Of a stretch of 52,946 bases of DNA, positions 26,005 to 35,517 are shown one piece after another. The stretch spans positions 1 through 52,946 of the forward strand of contig PRDH01000016.1 of NCBI GenBank assembly GCA_003345545.1, given 5' to 3'. Position 1 is the stretch's first letter; the number at the start of each line of letters is the position of its first letter. A model generated the notes under the pieces. The model did not search any database, had not been told where the DNA came from, and saw only the letters and a list, made by a program, of their open reading frames with translations. Both the position numbers and the translations under genes were made by a program. The stretch is from Candidatus Thorarchaeota archaeon (GTDB taxonomy: Archaea > Asgardarchaeota > Thorarchaeia > Thorarchaeales > Thorarchaeaceae).

Positions 26005-29000
26005 ATGCTGGAGGGCAGAGGACGACCACGCAAGGTGATGCCAGTCCACCCCAATCTGGTCCTGACCCGGGCCCTGAAGACCGCCCTCTCTACAGCAGTG
26101 TACCTGCAGCGTGCACTGAAGAACAAGAACACTGCCCACCTCTATGACAGTTCACGCAGGAGCCTGAGAAGAGCCGAGCGAAGATACCTGAGACTGAAGG
26201 CACACGGCGCCGCACACTACACACACCTTGCCAGGGCAGAGCACACCATCCGAAAGAACTCCCTGCAGATGCTGTTCGAGAACGCGGCAGCCTACGAGAA
26301 CCGGGAGACCCGACGGGTCAAGAGCTCCGATAAGACAGTGGGTCCCCTGAACCAGAGGCTCAACATCGGCGGGGCTGCCCTCAGGGACTTTGGCATGACC
26401 ATGTTCCCCTTTCCGGATCAGGTCCCCCTGCGCGGGTCGCCCGATGTGACCTATGGATATCCGGAGGACTCCCTGTGCCATGAGGTGGTGCCTATCCACA
26501 ACATCCCTGAGCTGGACTTCATCGATGCCTGCAGACAGCACATGCAGGTCCTGACCACCTGGTGCTACGTATTCGATGTCCCGCTGAACGACACCGCAAA
26601 GTACGCCAACCTGTTCCTCCTCAGAGCACGACCCTACCTTGAACGGATATATTCCGAGAACAGGTATGGAGAGCCCGGTTTCAGAGAGGGCACCATCAGG
26701 ATTCTCAGAGAACTCAAGGATGACATCGCCAGACACTACAGGGTCCGCTCCGGTGATACCCCGACCGTGACCTCAGCATCCGAACATCGGGAGCCGGAGT
26801 ACAGCACCGACTTCTTCAGGGACCAGATGAGAGAGGCCCGAGAGCAGGGGATTGTCTCAGGCGCAATGGATGAGGTCGACCGGATTCTGGCAGGCGGGTC
26901 GATCATCAAGACCATGCCGGATGAAGAGACCCTTGAGGAGAGACCCGCCCCCTGCCTGACAGACGAGGATGTCAGGTACATCTGGCAGCGGCTCTTCGAG
27001 CTGAGCGGTCAGAAGGGGAGCCAGGTCCACAGGCAGATCACCAGCCTCTTTCCCAGCCACTGGAACATTGGTCGAGCGATACGCTTCGGAGATGAACTGG
27101 GAGGCGAGGATGGATACCTACTCTGCTCCGAGATCCCTATCGACACGAGACTGGGAAAGGGGAGGATAGACCTTGTCCTGCTCAGACGAGTGGTGACTCC
27201 GGACGGGCTCAATGTGTTCTGGAAGCCGGTCTTCATTCTGGACATCAAGACCAGACAGGGGTACTCTTGGGACCTAGGGCATGAGACCAGGGAGTCGAAG
27301 TCGAGAAGACGGCACGGTCTGCCGCTGAGAGAGATACCAGAGTTCATCATCTCTGAGCGAGCGTTCGATGACATTGAGTGGAGGGCACTTCTAGAGGGAA
27401 ATCCGACAGACACGGCAGTCACGCAGGTCGATGCCTATGCGGCTGCAGCTGCTGAGGCGTATCAGGAGATTTCCCAGACCGAGAAACCGGCTGCTATTCT
27501 GAAGGGTACTCTTTTGGTCGATGCGAGTGATGATATCAGATTGATTCGCTCGGTCGTTCGTTCCTTTGTCATCGCGGTCTTCGAACGTGCTGCTGAGTTG
27601 GACGATAAGATCCCAAGGACTCTCTTCAGCGTGACAGTGAACGAGAGAGTTCCCAGGGCGGCTATCGTCCTCCACGAACAGCAGAATCCTGAACCTTCTC
27701 AGTTGGTATCGTTCCCCGCACCCATAGTCCCGATGCAGGACCCCTTTGAGATGCTGGTTCAGACTGACAGGGACTTTACTCTCTATCTCTCTGCAGAGCC
27801 GCCCACGTCCGGAGGTACTTCTGCAGCCTGGATCTCGAAGTACTACCATGGACTTGAATACGTCAATGAGTGGAAGAATAGGACCGGCAAGTCCAACATA
27901 CTGTGGATTGACCTCGCCGACGAGTTCGTCGAGGCTGGTTTCAGAGAGTGCAGGCTCTACCTGCGTCCTCGCAGTGGGATTCCGCGCGATCAGGCTCGGT
28001 GTCATGCAGTTTCTGAGAGAACTATCTTTGATTCAATCAATGTGATGGGGCTGTTCCAGAGAGTGCAGGACTATCTATTCAAAGATCGGCCCATTCCAAC
28101 CATTCAGACCGAGAAGAGGCCAGACCTGATAGTTGTCAGTGGGTGGGACAGAGTATTCGGTTCGACGCCCTCTCCCTATGATGAGAGACTTGGAGAACTC
28201 AAATCGAGTCTGGTCGGTCAGCTGATAGAAGGTTCCGATGCTTCCTTACTCTGGTTTGATGACCCGATACCCGGTGAGCAAAACTCGGGCGTCTATGCAA
28301 CGCGAACACTGGTTCCATACCATCGCGAGTCACCATTCTTCGGACAGGTGACTCAGATCATATGGAGTCTGCCTGTTGCACCCGAGAGTGAGATTCTACC
28401 AGATGAATGGGTTCTGCCATATGCAGCAACTGCTCCTCTCTATGATGATGTCAGAATCATTGTCACCCAGAAACAGAGAGAATTCGTCGCAGAACTGGCG
28501 AATGTTCCGCCTGTCGTAGGATGGTCACGCAAGTTTAGGAGCGAGTTGCTTGAGCCCGAGTTGGAATCAATCATGGATGAACCGATACCTCAGTCGGATA
28601 TTAGGGGCAGAATCAAGATTCTTGCCTTTGATCTGATTCCATGGCTTCCCGACCTCTGGCCTCTATCGAGTGTCGGAACAGACAATGAGAGGTCAGTACA
28701 TCAACTACTGCGCGAGCTGAGAGGAGAGTACAGGGTTCCACGGAATCAGATTGTTGTTACCAGTGAGTTGCTGACCGAAGCTGTTCAGGAACCGCAATTG
28801 CTTGAGAGGATGAGATTCAGACCAAGAGGCCCAAAGAGTGGGAAGTCGTATGCCTCGCTAGCCTTGGGCACAATCAACTCTCACCGGCTCTATCGCTCAC
28901 CATATTCGATCAAGTCGAAAGAGAGGTCGTCGTACAAGAGCACTGAACCAACAGACAACGAACAGGATGTAAAGTTCCTATTTGGTCGTATGTTTACGAG

Positions 29001-30606
29001 AGTCACCCCTGAAACGCAAGATGAGTTGTTGGTGATTGAAGACCAGACGGACTCAACAAGATTGCTCATCGGGCATTTTTCTGAGTCCTCCAGAAAGGAC
29101 CAATCGGGATTTCTTTGGAGTGAGAAGGATAATGATCGGTTGCTCTCTCTGCTAGAGGAGTTCGATTCGCTGGTAACTGATGACATCTTGGTCAGAATCA
29201 CTGAGAATCAAGAAGAGCTATGGCGATGGGATACGGATGTGAAACAGTGGCGACCCCGCAGCATCATCGAGATTGTTTCAAGTAGAGTGGGACGAGTTGG
29301 TGCAATACACGGGATTCGGGAGGGGTTGCTAGACTCCAGAGAGAGAGTCGTGTCAGAATCCGGTCTGTCACAGTCCTTCAATCATCGTGTCAGACAATCT
29401 CTGTATCAATTGATAGAACAAGAGAAACTGCGAAGACCCGTCAAGATATCCCTTGAGAGAAAGAATGCGTTCTGCAATATCAGATTGCAGCAGCCTACGG
29501 ACGACGGGCTTATCCATCTGGTCGGGGTTCAGAGTGTTCCTGATCTAATTAATACTCTGAGATTGCCGTTCCAAGAACATAGGACTCTAAGATTAGAAGA
29601 CGGGAGTCAACTAAGTTGGAATCCGTTTACTGACATTGAGTACGGCGAGTTTGAGATAATCCGGCCCTATGTTGAAACAAACGCACCAAGAGATGTGGGC
29701 AGGTCTTTGCCAAAGTCAATCGAGGAACTGGTAGAAACCGGAGAAGAGCAGACATTAGAACTGGTGCTGGGTCATGACCAAAGTAGTTGTCCCCTACTGC
29801 TGAATACCGGAATGTTTCATGATAGATGTTGGACTATCACACTCAGGAATAGTAGTCTGGTTATGCCGCAGTTCGAAACCCCAATGAGTGGAAAAGAAGT
29901 CTATGGTCATTTGACTACGGGCAAGATGAGAAACGGGCAGCAGACATACAATACCGAACTATTGCTGAAGTACAGTAAAGACAGCAGGGAATTCTATGTA
30001 TATCATGAAGATGCTTGGATTCGGAGGCTTCTTCGTGAGATGAATATGAGTCTGAAAAAGCTTGTACCTGGAACATACCTCAGAGATGACGAACGGTGGA
30101 TAATCGACTATGTAGTACAAGGGAATGATGTTGAGTGGGCAGGAGTATCAACCATTTCAGGAATTCACTGGAAGAGCCGAGTGTTTCAATTCAGGCTCAA
30201 TCCAGCATCAAATCTCGAACAGGCAAAAAGTGAATTCCTTGACAGCATCGCAGCGGAGATTCCATTTGATAGTATTCTGAATCTGAATGAACTTGACCGA
30301 GAGATTGAAACGATTCTATCTAACCGTGGCTATGGTAAAGAAGGACCACAATGCAGACTCTCTGTGCTTTGTGAGGACAGGAAGATCACTGTCATTCTGA
30401 GTGAAGTGAGTGGATTGCAGCCGCGGATAGTTGACAGAAACTCCTTCATTATCGAGAAGACTGATAGTCGTGAGGCAATCTTGGAAGGATTTTACTACCG
30501 ATTTGAGTCTGGTGATTTGTCTAATTATCACATCATTAATGAAAAGGAGTTCTTCAATACCCTAGAAACACTACTTGATAAGATTGGTTTCAGGGAAGAT
30601 GACTAA
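26005..30606 (+). CDS. 1533-aa protein with PD-(D/E)XK-like nuclease signature
   Basis: I do not recognise the whole protein. About 100 basic helical residues open it. Around 376-415 it has a plausible PD-(D/E)XK core: E376 (CSEIPID), D389 (GRIDLVLL) and D413-x-K415 (FILDIKTRQGY), with strand spacing fitting a restriction-type nuclease. Residues from about 550 to 1533 have no motif I can name. A zinc-ribbon DNA methyltransferase follows on the same strand after 162 bases, suggesting a nuclease-methylase pair. GC content drops within the gene, from about 60% near 26200 to about 42% near 29600 in sampled lines. After the stop the frame stays open for 46 codons. Confidence 0.85.
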   Translation: MLEGRGRPRKVMPVHPNLVLTRALKTALSTAVYLQRALKNKNTAHLYDSSRRSLRRAERRYLRLKAHGAAHYTHLARAEHTIRKNSLQMLFENAAAYENRETRRVKSSDKTVGPLNQRLNIGGAALRDFGMTMFPFPDQVPLRGSPDVTYGYPEDSLCHEVVPIHNIPELDFIDACRQHMQVLTTWCYVFDVPLNDTAKYANLFLLRARPYLERIYSENRYGEPGFREGTIRILRELKDDIARHYRVRSGDTPTVTSASEHREPEYSTDFFRDQMREAREQGIVSGAMDEVDRILAGGSIIKTMPDEETLEERPAPCLTDEDVRYIWQRLFELSGQKGSQVHRQITSLFPSHWNIGRAIRFGDELGGEDGYLLCSEIPIDTRLGKGRIDLVLLRRVVTPDGLNVFWKPVFILDIKTRQGYSWDLGHETRESKSRRRHGLPLREIPEFIISERAFDDIEWRALLEGNPTDTAVTQVDAYAAAAAEAYQEISQTEKPAAILKGTLLVDASDDIRLIRSVVRSFVIAVFERAAELDDKIPRTLFSVTVNERVPRAAIVLHEQQNPEPSQLVSFPAPIVPMQDPFEMLVQTDRDFTLYLSAEPPTSGGTSAAWISKYYHGLEYVNEWKNRTGKSNILWIDLADEFVEAGFRECRLYLRPRSGIPRDQARCHAVSERTIFDSINVMGLFQRVQDYLFKDRPIPTIQTEKRPDLIVVSGWDRVFGSTPSPYDERLGELKSSLVGQLIEGSDASLLWFDDPIPGEQNSGVYATRTLVPYHRESPFFGQVTQIIWSLPVAPESEILPDEWVLPYAATAPLYDDVRIIVTQKQREFVAELANVPPVVGWSRKFRSELLEPELESIMDEPIPQSDIRGRIKILAFDLIPWLPDLWPLSSVGTDNERSVHQLLRELRGEYRVPRNQIVVTSELLTEAVQEPQLLERMRFRPRGPKSGKSYASLALGTINSHRLYRSPYSIKSKERSSYKSTEPTDNEQDVKFLFGRMFTRVTPETQDELLVIEDQTDSTRLLIGHFSESSRKDQSGFLWSEKDNDRLLSLLEEFDSLVTDDILVRITENQEELWRWDTDVKQWRPRSIIEIVSSRVGRVGAIHGIREGLLDSRERVVSESGLSQSFNHRVRQSLYQLIEQEKLRRPVKISLERKNAFCNIRLQQPTDDGLIHLVGVQSVPDLINTLRLPFQEHRTLRLEDGSQLSWNPFTDIEYGEFEIIRPYVETNAPRDVGRSLPKSIEELVETGEEQTLELVLGHDQSSCPLLLNTGMFHDRCWTITLRNSSLVMPQFETPMSGKEVYGHLTTGKMRNGQQTYNTELLLKYSKDSREFYVYHEDAWIRRLLREMNMSLKKLVPGTYLRDDERWIIDYVVQGNDVEWAGVSTISGIHWKSRVFQFRLNPASNLEQAKSEFLDSIAAEIPFDSILNLNELDREIETILSNRGYGKEGPQCRLSVLCEDRKITVILSEVSGLQPRIVDRNSFIIEKTDSREAILEGFYYRFESGDLSNYHIINEKEFFNTLETLLDKIGFREDD

Positions 30607-30768
30607 AGAAGATATAGGGAGTTCAGTAGATTCTACTTGGTTTTGCATGCAGACGATGACATCACTCTTGAAGCATATCAGGAGTTAGGACTAAGGAACC
30701 AAGATACTTCATGGAAAGGTGAATCAAATAGTGATACGGAATCTTGAAAGGGCTGCAAGTCCTTAGAG

Positions 30769-32970
30769 ATGTGGGGGCTCTGCCCGCTGAAGCGTCCGAT
30801 TGAAGTCGCATTTCCTCTAGACAAGGTCAACAAGATAGCAGAGATGGAATCAACAGGGTTTGGCAGACGCCATTATAGGCCAGTCTATGTCATGCACAAG
30901 TGGTGGGCACGACGACTAGGTTCTGTATTTCGAGCTCTTCTTCTGTACGCACTAGCAGACAATGACCTTCAAGACTGGGATGGAAATCCGGAGAACCTTC
31001 AGGACTTTTACTCAAGAGATGTCGATTTTGGAGGAAAGACGGTACTGGATCCTATGATGGGCGGAGGAACAACGGTAGTCGAGGCATTGAGACTTGGTTG
31101 CAAGGTCATAGGAGGAGACCTCAATCCGGTAGCTTGGTTCATCGTGAAGAAGACTGTGGAGGACATTGATCCGATGGAACTCCGTCGGGCTCTGAGTGAG
31201 ATTGAGGTTGAGTTAGGGGATAATCTTCGGAAGTACTATCGTACTACGTGCCCAGAGTGTGGGAACGAAGCAGAGGGTATCTACTATTTCTACTGCAAGG
31301 AGGCACTTTGTCCAGAATGCGCAAATGCAATTCCACTAATGCGCAATTACTTCCTCTCGAAATCGCCATCTATGCAGGGCGACTATGTCGTATGTCCTCG
31401 TTGTTGGAGTGTGTTTTTAACAAAAAACGCAAAAAAAACAGCAAAATGCTCCAAATGTGAGGAAGTTTTCACACCAACGGATAGATCTCTTGTTTCAGGT
31501 CGAACGTTCAGATGCGAGAACACCTCATGCAAGACACATAGCATAGTCAAGACCATCAGAGATTCTGGGACAAGACTCAATGAGCGTCTGTACGCTGTCG
31601 AATTCTACTGCAGGCACTGTGATGAGTCGGGAAATAAGAAACTAGGAAATGGAAGAGGGTACAAGTCTGCTGATAGTGAAGACCTCGCGTTGTTGGAGTC
31701 TGCTCATAGAGAATTCAGAAGAATTCGTGATACATTACCACTGCCAGATGCGGCACTACCCCTTGGGGTGGAAACTAGGCGCGCATTAAACCACGGGTAC
31801 TTGAATTTTCAAGATATGTTCAATGCTAGGCAGCTCTTGAACCTTGGAAAGATCTATCGGTGGATTCTGGGTGTTCAAGATTGGAATCTGAGAGAGTTCT
31901 TGATTCTGGCCTTCTCAAACTGTCTAAAGTACAACAACATGTTTGCAAAGTACAATGCTACAAGAGGATTCATCACAGATATCTTCAGAACACATTCGTT
32001 TTCACCATCCCTGTCTCCTGTGGAGGCTAACTGCTATGATACCTCAAAGGGCAGAGGCGCCTTCACTGCGTTCGTGAAGCTGGTAATTGAGGGGAAGGAG
32101 TATTGCCGAGAACCATTTGAGCGAGTCTTTGATGGAAAATCGATGAAAAAAGTCACTCTTCAGAACAGAATCAATGGAAAACTGGCTCGGAACTATACCG
32201 ACCTTCATGACGGAGCAAATGTACTCCTCCTATGTGGGTCATCAGAGTCTGTTCCCATTCCTGACTCGAGTATTGATGCAGTGGTTACGGATCCGCCATA
32301 CTCTGACAATGTGATGTATTCAGAACTGTCCAACTTCTTCTATGTCTGGTTGAGAATTGGATTGAAGGAGAGGTACCAGGAATTTAGAACAGAATATGTG
32401 CCATGGGTCGATGAAGTAATCGAGAACAAGACGCAGGCGAAGGGTCGAGAGGAGTATGTACGGGGTCTAACAAAGGTGTTCTCAGAATCGAAACGAGTGT
32501 TAATTCGGGATGGCATTCTGGTTTTTACCTTCCATCATACGAAGCTCTCAGTATGGGGTGCGCTCTTAGAGGCCTTACTTCAATCCGGCTTCTATATCAC
32601 AGCAACATATCCTGTGAGAAGTGAGATGAAGGCGTCAACACACCTTCATGAGATGGAGAACATCGCGTACGACATGGTCTTTGCATGCAGAAAAAGGACC
32701 ACTAATCCAGTAACAGTTCAATGGTCTGCTCTTCGGGAGCATGTTGTTCAGTCTGTTGCTGAAACACTCGAGAACCTTCAGAAGAACGGGCTATCCACAA
32801 GTAAGCAAGACCTCTTTGCTATTGCACTTGGAAAGTTGCTGCAATTCTATTCGAAGTACTATCCTAATGTGAAAGACGAAGAACGTGAGGTGCGGCCAGA
32901 TCTAGCTCTTTCACTGATTGAAGCAGATATCACTGATGTTTTTCAGAGTGGTTCTATGTGCGGTTTATAG
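30769..32970 (+). CDS. Zinc-ribbon DNA methyltransferase (COG1743/DUF1156-like)
   Basis: This 733-aa protein is a predicted adenine (N6) or cytosine (N4) amino-methyltransferase. The N-terminal RPIEVAFPLDKVN and HKWWARRLGSVFRALL are the DUF1156 signature. The SAM-site motif begins at D94 (DPMMGGGTTVVEA) and the catalytic motif is D508-P-P-Y (VVTDPPYSDNVMY). Between them are two zinc ribbons (CPEC with CPEC, and CPRC with CSKC). Family members sit in archaeal and bacterial defence islands, often beside a DUF499 ATPase. Here the partner is the 1533-aa nuclease-like protein instead. Start ATG 30769. Confidence 0.9.
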   Translation: MWGLCPLKRPIEVAFPLDKVNKIAEMESTGFGRRHYRPVYVMHKWWARRLGSVFRALLLYALADNDLQDWDGNPENLQDFYSRDVDFGGKTVLDPMMGGGTTVVEALRLGCKVIGGDLNPVAWFIVKKTVEDIDPMELRRALSEIEVELGDNLRKYYRTTCPECGNEAEGIYYFYCKEALCPECANAIPLMRNYFLSKSPSMQGDYVVCPRCWSVFLTKNAKKTAKCSKCEEVFTPTDRSLVSGRTFRCENTSCKTHSIVKTIRDSGTRLNERLYAVEFYCRHCDESGNKKLGNGRGYKSADSEDLALLESAHREFRRIRDTLPLPDAALPLGVETRRALNHGYLNFQDMFNARQLLNLGKIYRWILGVQDWNLREFLILAFSNCLKYNNMFAKYNATRGFITDIFRTHSFSPSLSPVEANCYDTSKGRGAFTAFVKLVIEGKEYCREPFERVFDGKSMKKVTLQNRINGKLARNYTDLHDGANVLLLCGSSESVPIPDSSIDAVVTDPPYSDNVMYSELSNFFYVWLRIGLKERYQEFRTEYVPWVDEVIENKTQAKGREEYVRGLTKVFSESKRVLIRDGILVFTFHHTKLSVWGALLEALLQSGFYITATYPVRSEMKASTHLHEMENIAYDMVFACRKRTTNPVTVQWSALREHVVQSVAETLENLQKNGLSTSKQDLFAIALGKLLQFYSKYYPNVKDEEREVRPDLALSLIEADITDVFQSGSMCGL

Positions 32971-32992
32971 CAGGCGTGTCAGACTAGACTGC

Positions 32993-33244
32993 ATGAGAAC
33001 AACACGGGTACTGCGTACGTGGAATCGAACAAAGGCTGAGTTTGTTGAGATTCCTGTCCAGTATCCACCAGACACATCTCTATCATGTGAGGAGTGTAGG
33101 TATTATGATGACGGTTCTGGAATCTGCCTTGGTGTCGGCTCAGCATACTACATGAAGAAGACCCCACGTCATGAGTTCGTACCGCGTTATGCCGAGTGCC
33201 GAATCAGACTTCCCCCAGATCTTCTCTCTTTTGTCGAGTCTTAG
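32993..33244 (+). CDS. Small four-cysteine protein downstream of the methyltransferase
   Basis: I do not recognise this 83-aa protein. Cysteines are arranged as C-EE-C, then GICLG, then YAECRIR, enough for one zinc or iron-sulfur site. The ATG at 32993 follows the methyltransferase stop by 22 bases. A longer frame from 32918 would overlap the methyltransferase and is less likely. It converges with the ECF transporter gene ending at 33241. Position suggests it belongs to the same transcript and may be a third component of the module. Confidence 0.65.
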   Translation: MRTTRVLRTWNRTKAEFVEIPVQYPPDTSLSCEECRYYDDGSGICLGVGSAYYMKKTPRHEFVPRYAECRIRLPPDLLSFVES

Positions 33245-34059
33245 AGAACTCCAACCAACTGAGGTATGAAACCAAGAGAGAGAGAAACACATAGTACGAG
33301 ATAAGCAAGAGCGATGAGAAGGACAAGAGTGTCTCGAGTATGCCATTCTGATCTTCGTAGGTAGGTCCTTGTATTGCTATATCCGAACCCACGGCCATCC
33401 ATGGATATTGATAGTGCTTCAACACGAGATAATGAAGATACAAGAAGTGGAAAGAAAGTATATTGGACTGTCCGCAATAACTTGCGAATTCCGCCAATCT
33501 CAGGCTCAATACCCCTCGACTTTTGGGCCAGGCGGACTACCTGATTCTCAGAGTCAAAGAGGGGTAGGAATCGGAGAGCTATGACAAGAGCAAAACTGTA
33601 CCTGAATGGTATTCTCAGACGAGTCAGTGAATGTGCAAGCAATGTAGGGTCAGTGACGGAAACAAAGAGCATGCTCGATAGAACGATGAGGAGGAATCTG
33701 AGCGATATTGAGAGACCTCGTTCGATTCCATAGTCCGTTATTGGAAAGTAGGGACCAAAACCCCCTAACTGTGGGATAATGAAACCGAAGACCGTACCAT
33801 TGGGAGTGAGTACAACCTGGAATAGCAGTAAAATCACTGAGAACAGAATGATGAACTTCGTACGTCGTCGTGAGAGCTTTAGTGATGTCCGTGAAGCTTT
33901 GAATAATACCAAGACGAGCAGAAGGAGAATAAGACTAAGTCGCCAGCCTGGATAGATCAATATGCCAACCAATACGAATATCAACAGGAACAAATTCAGA
34001 AGAGGGTTGAGTCTTCGGATTGAGGAATTATCCAGGTTGTAACTAGGCTGTGCCCCCAT
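33241..34059 (-). CDS. ecfT: ECF transporter transmembrane T component
   Basis: This 272-aa protein has five or six membrane helices and is the energy-coupling scaffold that links ATPases to a substrate-binding S subunit. The two signature Ala/Ser-x-Gly coupling motifs are visible: LAQKSRGIEPEIGG and SISMDGRGFGYS near the C-terminal half. It is the last gene of a leftward operon (phosphoesterase, S component, ATPase, T component) and lies three bases after the ATPase gene. It converges with the small cysteine protein, overlapping by four bases at the ends. Confidence 0.92.
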   Translation of the reverse strand: MGAQPSYNLDNSSIRRLNPLLNLFLLIFVLVGILIYPGWRLSLILLLLVLVLFKASRTSLKLSRRRTKFIILFSVILLLFQVVLTPNGTVFGFIIPQLGGFGPYFPITDYGIERGLSISLRFLLIVLSSMLFVSVTDPTLLAHSLTRLRIPFRYSFALVIALRFLPLFDSENQVVRLAQKSRGIEPEIGGIRKLLRTVQYTFFPLLVSSLSRVEALSISMDGRGFGYSNTRTYLRRSEWHTRDTLVLLIALAYLVLCVSLSLGFIPQLVGVL

Positions 34060-34062
34060 GTA

Positions 34063-35508
34063 CTATTCCGCCCCCAAGCTCACGAATTCCTCTCGATTTG
34101 TTTCTATCAGTCGTTGGAATACTATCTCTGGTGGGCCATCGAGCAAAATCGACCCATTTTCCATGAAAACAACACGATTACAGTGATTTTTCGCAAAATC
34201 CGTGTCGTGAGTCACTACTAGAGATGCACCCCCGGCCTGAGCTGCCTCAGCTAGAATCCTCATAATGAATCTACGGCCATCCAGATCTTGGCCGATAAAC
34301 GGCTCATCAAACAAGATGATGTCAGGAGAGTGTACTGATACTGAGCTTACATTCAGTCGTCTCTTCTGTCCATGACTTAAGGTGAAGGGGTTTCTCTCTC
34401 TCATAGTAGCAAGGCCTGCGAGTTCTAGGAGTTCAGTTGCCCTCTGGTGGCTTTCCGCATCCGGAATACCAAGTATATCTGCTGTTAGGTTCTGTTCTCT
34501 CCAGACGGTCCGTTCGAAGATCTGGTGATTGGGGTTCTGGAATACAATGGAGAGTGTCCGAGTGATCTGTTTCCTATCGATACCATGAATGGGTGTTTCT
34601 CCAAGATACACTGTCCCGGTTTGGGGTGTCAGAAGTCCACCAAGGAGTTGGACTAGAGTCGTCTTCCCGGATCCATTCGCTCCCATGAGCGCGATTATTT
34701 CGCCTTCATGAATTGCAAGACTCACATCTTGAAGGACTCGATTCGTTCCGTATGAAAAACTGACATTCTTCGTTGAAAGAACACGGTCGCCCAGCTGAAC
34801 CGGAGGTCTTTGCAGATTTGGTTCCTGTGATATCTCAGGAGGATGCCAAGTCGATATTGTTTCGTTTGATATGACTAGAATTCGATCAGAAATCTGCCGA
34901 AACGCATTCAAATTGTGCTCGATACAGACAACTCCGACATTACGTGCCTTCAGACCTGACAAGATGCTCTGGAGTGAAAGTATCCCTTTTGGGTCTAGGC
35001 TCGATGAGGGCTCATCAAGGATGATATAATCAGGCTGGCACGAGAGTATCGATGCTATGGCCACTCTCTGTTTTTCTCCACCCGAAAGTGCATAAGTGGG
35101 TCTAGGGCGAAGATGGCTGGAGCCTACCTCAGCAAGCGTGGAATCTACCAAGTTTCTAATCGACTCCAACTCAAATCCGTAGTTTTCCGGCCCGAATGCA
35201 ACCTCGTCAGCAACCCTCAACGTACAGATTTGACTGTCTGAATCTTGTTGAACGAGTGATACTCTCTTGGATATCTCTGCAATCGAAAGCCCGCTTATGT
35301 CTGTGCCATCTATCAGAAGGGTACCGGAGAAATGCCCTTTGATACTCCGAGGAATAAAACCGGATATGCACTTAGCAAGAGTGGACTTGCCAGAACCTGT
35401 GGGACCGGTGATTGTGACAATCTCGCCTCGAGCTATCTGGAGATTGACTGATCTCAGAACCTGTGTTATTCCATCGTATGAAAAGGACAGGTTCTGTACT
35501 TCAAACAT
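34063..35508 (-). CDS. ecfA: ECF transporter ATPase, two fused ABC domains
   Basis: This 481-aa protein is a tandem fusion of two energising ATPases that are separate EcfA1/EcfA2 proteins in many organisms. The first domain has Walker A GPTGSGKSTL, signature LSGGEKQR and Walker B YIILDEPSS. The second has GANGSGKTTL, LSHGQKRRL and IILFDEPF. Each domain ends near a switch His (CIEHNL and VTHDTD). It lies nine bases after the S-component gene and just before ecfT. Confidence 0.94.
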   Translation of the reverse strand: MFEVQNLSFSYDGITQVLRSVNLQIARGEIVTITGPTGSGKSTLAKCISGFIPRSIKGHFSGTLLIDGTDISGLSIAEISKRVSLVQQDSDSQICTLRVADEVAFGPENYGFELESIRNLVDSTLAEVGSSHLRPRPTYALSGGEKQRVAIASILSCQPDYIILDEPSSSLDPKGILSLQSILSGLKARNVGVVCIEHNLNAFRQISDRILVISNETISTWHPPEISQEPNLQRPPVQLGDRVLSTKNVSFSYGTNRVLQDVSLAIHEGEIIALMGANGSGKTTLVQLLGGLLTPQTGTVYLGETPIHGIDRKQITRTLSIVFQNPNHQIFERTVWREQNLTADILGIPDAESHQRATELLELAGLATMRERNPFTLSHGQKRRLNVSSVSVHSPDIILFDEPFIGQDLDGRRFIMRILAEAAQAGGASLVVTHDTDFAKNHCNRVVFMENGSILLDGPPEIVFQRLIETNREEFVSLGAE

Positions 35509-35517
35509 TTTCTTCGC

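Noticed and set aside
26152..28005. Long minus-strand open frames (194 and 204 codons) inside the 1533-aa gene
   Set aside because: They are antisense frames in a GC-rich stretch, have no promoter or ribosome-binding site, and give low-complexity sequence without motifs, while the plus-strand frame is continuous and has a nuclease signature.
23754..33244. Island inserted by site-specific recombination at tRNA-Tyr
   Set aside because: The island lies on the 5' side of the tRNA gene, while integrases normally use the 3' end. No integrase gene or duplicated tRNA 3' end was found.
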